DNA from: Staphylococcus sp. CAG:324 | GTDB taxonomy: Bacteria > Bacillota_I > Bacilli_A > ML615J-28 > CAG-313 | DNA: 63,888 bases | Direction: 5' to 3' | Assembly (NCBI GenBank): GCA_000433035.1 | Contig: FR890804.1 | Coordinates: 1-63,888, forward strand | In this document: positions 62,125 to 63,888 of the stretch, piece by piece | Position numbering within the stretch: position 1 is the stretch's first letter | Layout of the letters: each line of letters starts with the position of its first letter | Program-made: the position numbers and the translations under genes | Notes under the pieces: generated by a model | Told to the model about the DNA's origin: nothing | The model's database searches: none | What the model saw: the letters and a program-made list of their open reading frames with translations, nothing else

Positions 62125-63288
62125 TTATGCATTTATAACTTTTTCTTTTCTTTTTATAATCTTATTTTGATTAATTTCAATTATCTTAGTTCCATCATTC
62201 AGTGGTAATTCAAATAATGTATCTAACATCATTTCCTCCACAATTTTTTTAAGTGATCGAGCACCAGTTTTTTCTTTAATTGCTCTTGCGGCAACTTCAT
62301 CTAAGGCATTATCTAAAAAAGCCAATTCAACATCACATGTTTTGAATATATTTTGATATTGTTTAATAATAGCATTGGATGGTATTGTTAAAATTTGTTT
62401 TAATTCACTGGCTGTTAACTCATTCAGTCTTGCAATAATCGGTAATCTTCCTAAAAGTTCAGGAATGATACCATATTTTCTAATTTTATCGAGATAATTA
62501 ATTTCATCATTAATTTTAGAGGAATTGAAACCCACACTATATTTTGTTTCACCCTCTAATCCTTCAAATGCACCGGCACAAATAAATAAAATATTAGTAG
62601 TATCTATTTTTAAACATTCTTGATATGGATGTTTTCTACCCCCTTGAGGAGGAACATTTACAATATTGCCTTCTATAATTTTTAATAAAGCATTTTGAAC
62701 ACCCTCACCAGATACATCTCTTGTTATTGATGGATTTTCACCTTTTCTTGCTAGTTTATCAAATTCATCAATAAAAACTATCCCTTTTTCCGCAAGACTA
62801 ATATCATAATCCGCATTTTGAATTAATCTTAAAAGAATATTTTCAACATCCTCGCCAACATAACCAGCTTGAGTATAAACAGTAGCATCGCAAATAGCAA
62901 GTGGTACTTTAAGAATTTTAGCCATTGTCTTTGCAAGGTGAGTTTTACCAGTTCCAGTTGGTCCAATCATCAAAATATTAGATTTCTCTAAATGAAGAGA
63001 AGGATTAGTAATTCTTAAATAATGCAAATATAAAGCAACCGATAAAGTTTTTTTAGCATCTTGTTGCCCTATAACTTCTTTTTCTAAATCCAAATAAATT
63101 GATTTAGGTGTTATTTGATTGACTTCAAATTTATATAACTCCCTTTTCTGTTCTTCTTCTTGAAATTCAACTAGTTTATGATATAAATCTAGACAATCAA
63201 AACATATACAAGCATTTAATCCTTCAATTCCTAAATTATCAATTGTTATTTCATTATTACAAAATGAACAAAATTTTTGTTTTGCCAT
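62125..63288 (-). CDS. clpX: ATP-dependent Clp protease ATP-binding subunit ClpX
   Basis: A 387-residue ClpX with a zinc-binding domain (FCSFC and CICFDC, residues 6-30), the AAA+ core (GPTGTGKTHLAKTM, IVFIDEFDKL, GRLPIIARL) and sensor 2 (GARSLKKI). The ClpP-binding loop position carries SVGFNSS where IGF-type loops are usual (here VGF), still compatible with ClpP docking. I start at the ATG at 63286-63288; the upstream ATG at 63306 lies inside a perfect palindrome and would add six residues ahead of the zinc domain. GGAG in that palindrome is the only ribosome-binding candidate, so a hairpin could hide it. Confidence 0.95.
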   Translation of the reverse strand: MAKQKFCSFCNNEITIDNLGIEGLNACICFDCLDLYHKLVEFQEEEQKRELYKFEVNQITPKSIYLDLEKEVIGQQDAKKTLSVALYLHYLRITNPSLHLEKSNILMIGPTGTGKTHLAKTMAKILKVPLAICDATVYTQAGYVGEDVENILLRLIQNADYDISLAEKGIVFIDEFDKLARKGENPSITRDVSGEGVQNALLKIIEGNIVNVPPQGGRKHPYQECLKIDTTNILFICAGAFEGLEGETKYSVGFNSSKINDEINYLDKIRKYGIIPELLGRLPIIARLNELTASELKQILTIPSNAIIKQYQNIFKTCDVELAFLDNALDEVAARAIKEKTGARSLKKIVEEMMLDTLFELPLNDGTKIIEINQNKIIKRKEKVINA

Positions 63289-63298
63289 ATAATAATCA

Positions 63299-63321
63299 CG
63301 CTCCATAATTATTATGGAGCG
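63299..63321 (-). promoter_or_regulatory. perfect palindrome ahead of clpX
   Basis: CGCTCCATAAT-T-ATTATGGAGCG, 11 bases on each arm around one central base. As RNA it makes a 10-pair hairpin that contains GGAG, the only ribosome-binding candidate for clpX; as DNA it could be an operator. It is not the CIRCE element, nor a CtsR site. Confidence 0.6.
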
Positions 63322-63352
63322 AATTATCTTTTTTATGATTCTTTTTCGTTAC

Positions 63353-63888
63353 TTATTCACTTTTTTGTGTTTTAGTTATTGCATTTGCCTTCAAAAGTTC
63401 AATTACTTTATTCGCTTTAACTTGATACGCAACTTGGTTTATACGATATTGTTTTTTGACTTGAGCAATTTTTTTATCCGCATCTTTGTCTTGATCTTTC
63501 ACACCTGCAATTTTTTTATATTCTGCTTCTATTTCTTTATCAGATGCTTCAATTTTTTCAAGTTCAATAATTTTATCAATCACAAGTTCTTGTAAAAAGG
63601 ATTTACGCGCATAGTCTTCCGCATTTTTCTTAAAATCATCAAGTGAAGACATTCCACTATATTGTAACAAAACTTCAACTGGCATTTTGTATTGTTTAGC
63701 TTGTTCTTCTACTCTTTTTACTTGATTTTCTACCTCAGAATCAATTAATGATTTGGGAAATTCCGCATAAGATGCTTTACAAACAGCATCAACTAAACTA
63801 TTTACCAAATGACTTTCTGCTTCTTGTTCTTTTCTCTTTTTTAAATCCGCTTTCACATAATCTAAATACGCATCAACTGTTTGAACTC
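63353..63888 (-). CDS. tig: trigger factor, C-terminal part (runs off the window)
   Basis: The last 178 residues or so of trigger factor, the ribosome-bound folding chaperone. The visible part is the helical C-terminal substrate-binding domain (QTVDAYLDYVKADLKKR, EVENQVKRVEEQAKQYKMP, AGVKDQDKDADKKIAQVKKQ). The frame is open up to the window edge, so the true start and the PPIase domain lie outside. Followed by clpX and lon, as in most Firmicutes. Confidence 0.93.
   Translation of the reverse strand, partial: VQTVDAYLDYVKADLKKRKEQEAESHLVNSLVDAVCKASYAEFPKSLIDSEVENQVKRVEEQAKQYKMPVEVLLQYSGMSSLDDFKKNAEDYARKSFLQELVIDKIIELEKIEASDKEIEAEYKKIAGVKDQDKDADKKIAQVKKQYRINQVAYQVKANKVIELLKANAITKTQKSE

Overview
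The window reads as a strongly A+T-rich chromosome segment of a low-GC Bacillota, most likely a gut lineage of Bacilli (Erysipelotrichia, RF39 or Acholeplasma-like). The reasons are the dense short operons, the tig-clpX-lon block, the rnr-smpB pair, an apt-rel-dtd run, many small lipoproteins, a SpoIIIAH-like protein and a SpoVB-like flippase. UGA is used as a stop (for example at the ends of the 13077 and 30443 genes) and UGG as Trp, so this is the standard bacterial code and not the Mycoplasma code. Species-level placement cannot be made from sequence reading alone.

Layout. Bases 1-12000: the 5' end of a lipoprotein gene, tRNA-Gln, a DegV protein diverging from plsX, a DUF368-acyltransferase fusion, an ECF S-component fused to a kinase and overlapping a DUF362 gene, pnuC with a flavoprotein, then a 5'-3' exonuclease, a DUF4434-like lipoprotein, a GNAT enzyme and a YjdF-like membrane protein. 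Bases 12000-34600: an XRE regulator coupled to a repeat protein, tRNA-Lys, two large lipoproteins (C39-like peptidase and endonuclease I) flanking tRNA-Cys, an RluA synthase, SpoIIIAH-like protein, a degenerate GGDEF-EAL-like protein, dtd, rel, apt, a flippase, an SGNH hydrolase, DUF421, DUF4250, an oxygen-defence pair (flavin reductase-rubredoxin and a ferritin-like bundle), and an HTH-membrane regulator with an exported partner. Bases 34800-46950: tRNA-Glu directly behind gltX, a flavodiiron protein, alkaline phosphatase, deoxyinosine glycosylase, a nucleoside phosphorylase/pyrophosphatase-like pair, and a heterodimeric ABC exporter.

Bases 46950-53911 form a gene-poor, decaying island that ends at the 3' end of tRNA-Leu. 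It contains XRE and Fic relics, a membrane protein, further coding relics, a serine-recombinase relic with an in-frame stop, two copies of a dispersed repeat, and the most striking locus of the window: a radical SAM/SPASM enzyme (51289-52344) whose last codons overlap a gene for an 89-residue peptide carrying 21 cysteines in Cys-Asp/Cys-Asn dipeptide repeats (51039-51308). This looks like a RiPP system with an unusually dense core, preceded by a structured leader ending in a terminator.

Bases 54000-63888 are housekeeping: a hotdog thioesterase, a TPR protein, smpB, rnr, secG, lon, clpX and the end of tig. Together they cover ribosome rescue, RNA decay, secretion and protein quality control, nearly all on the minus strand.
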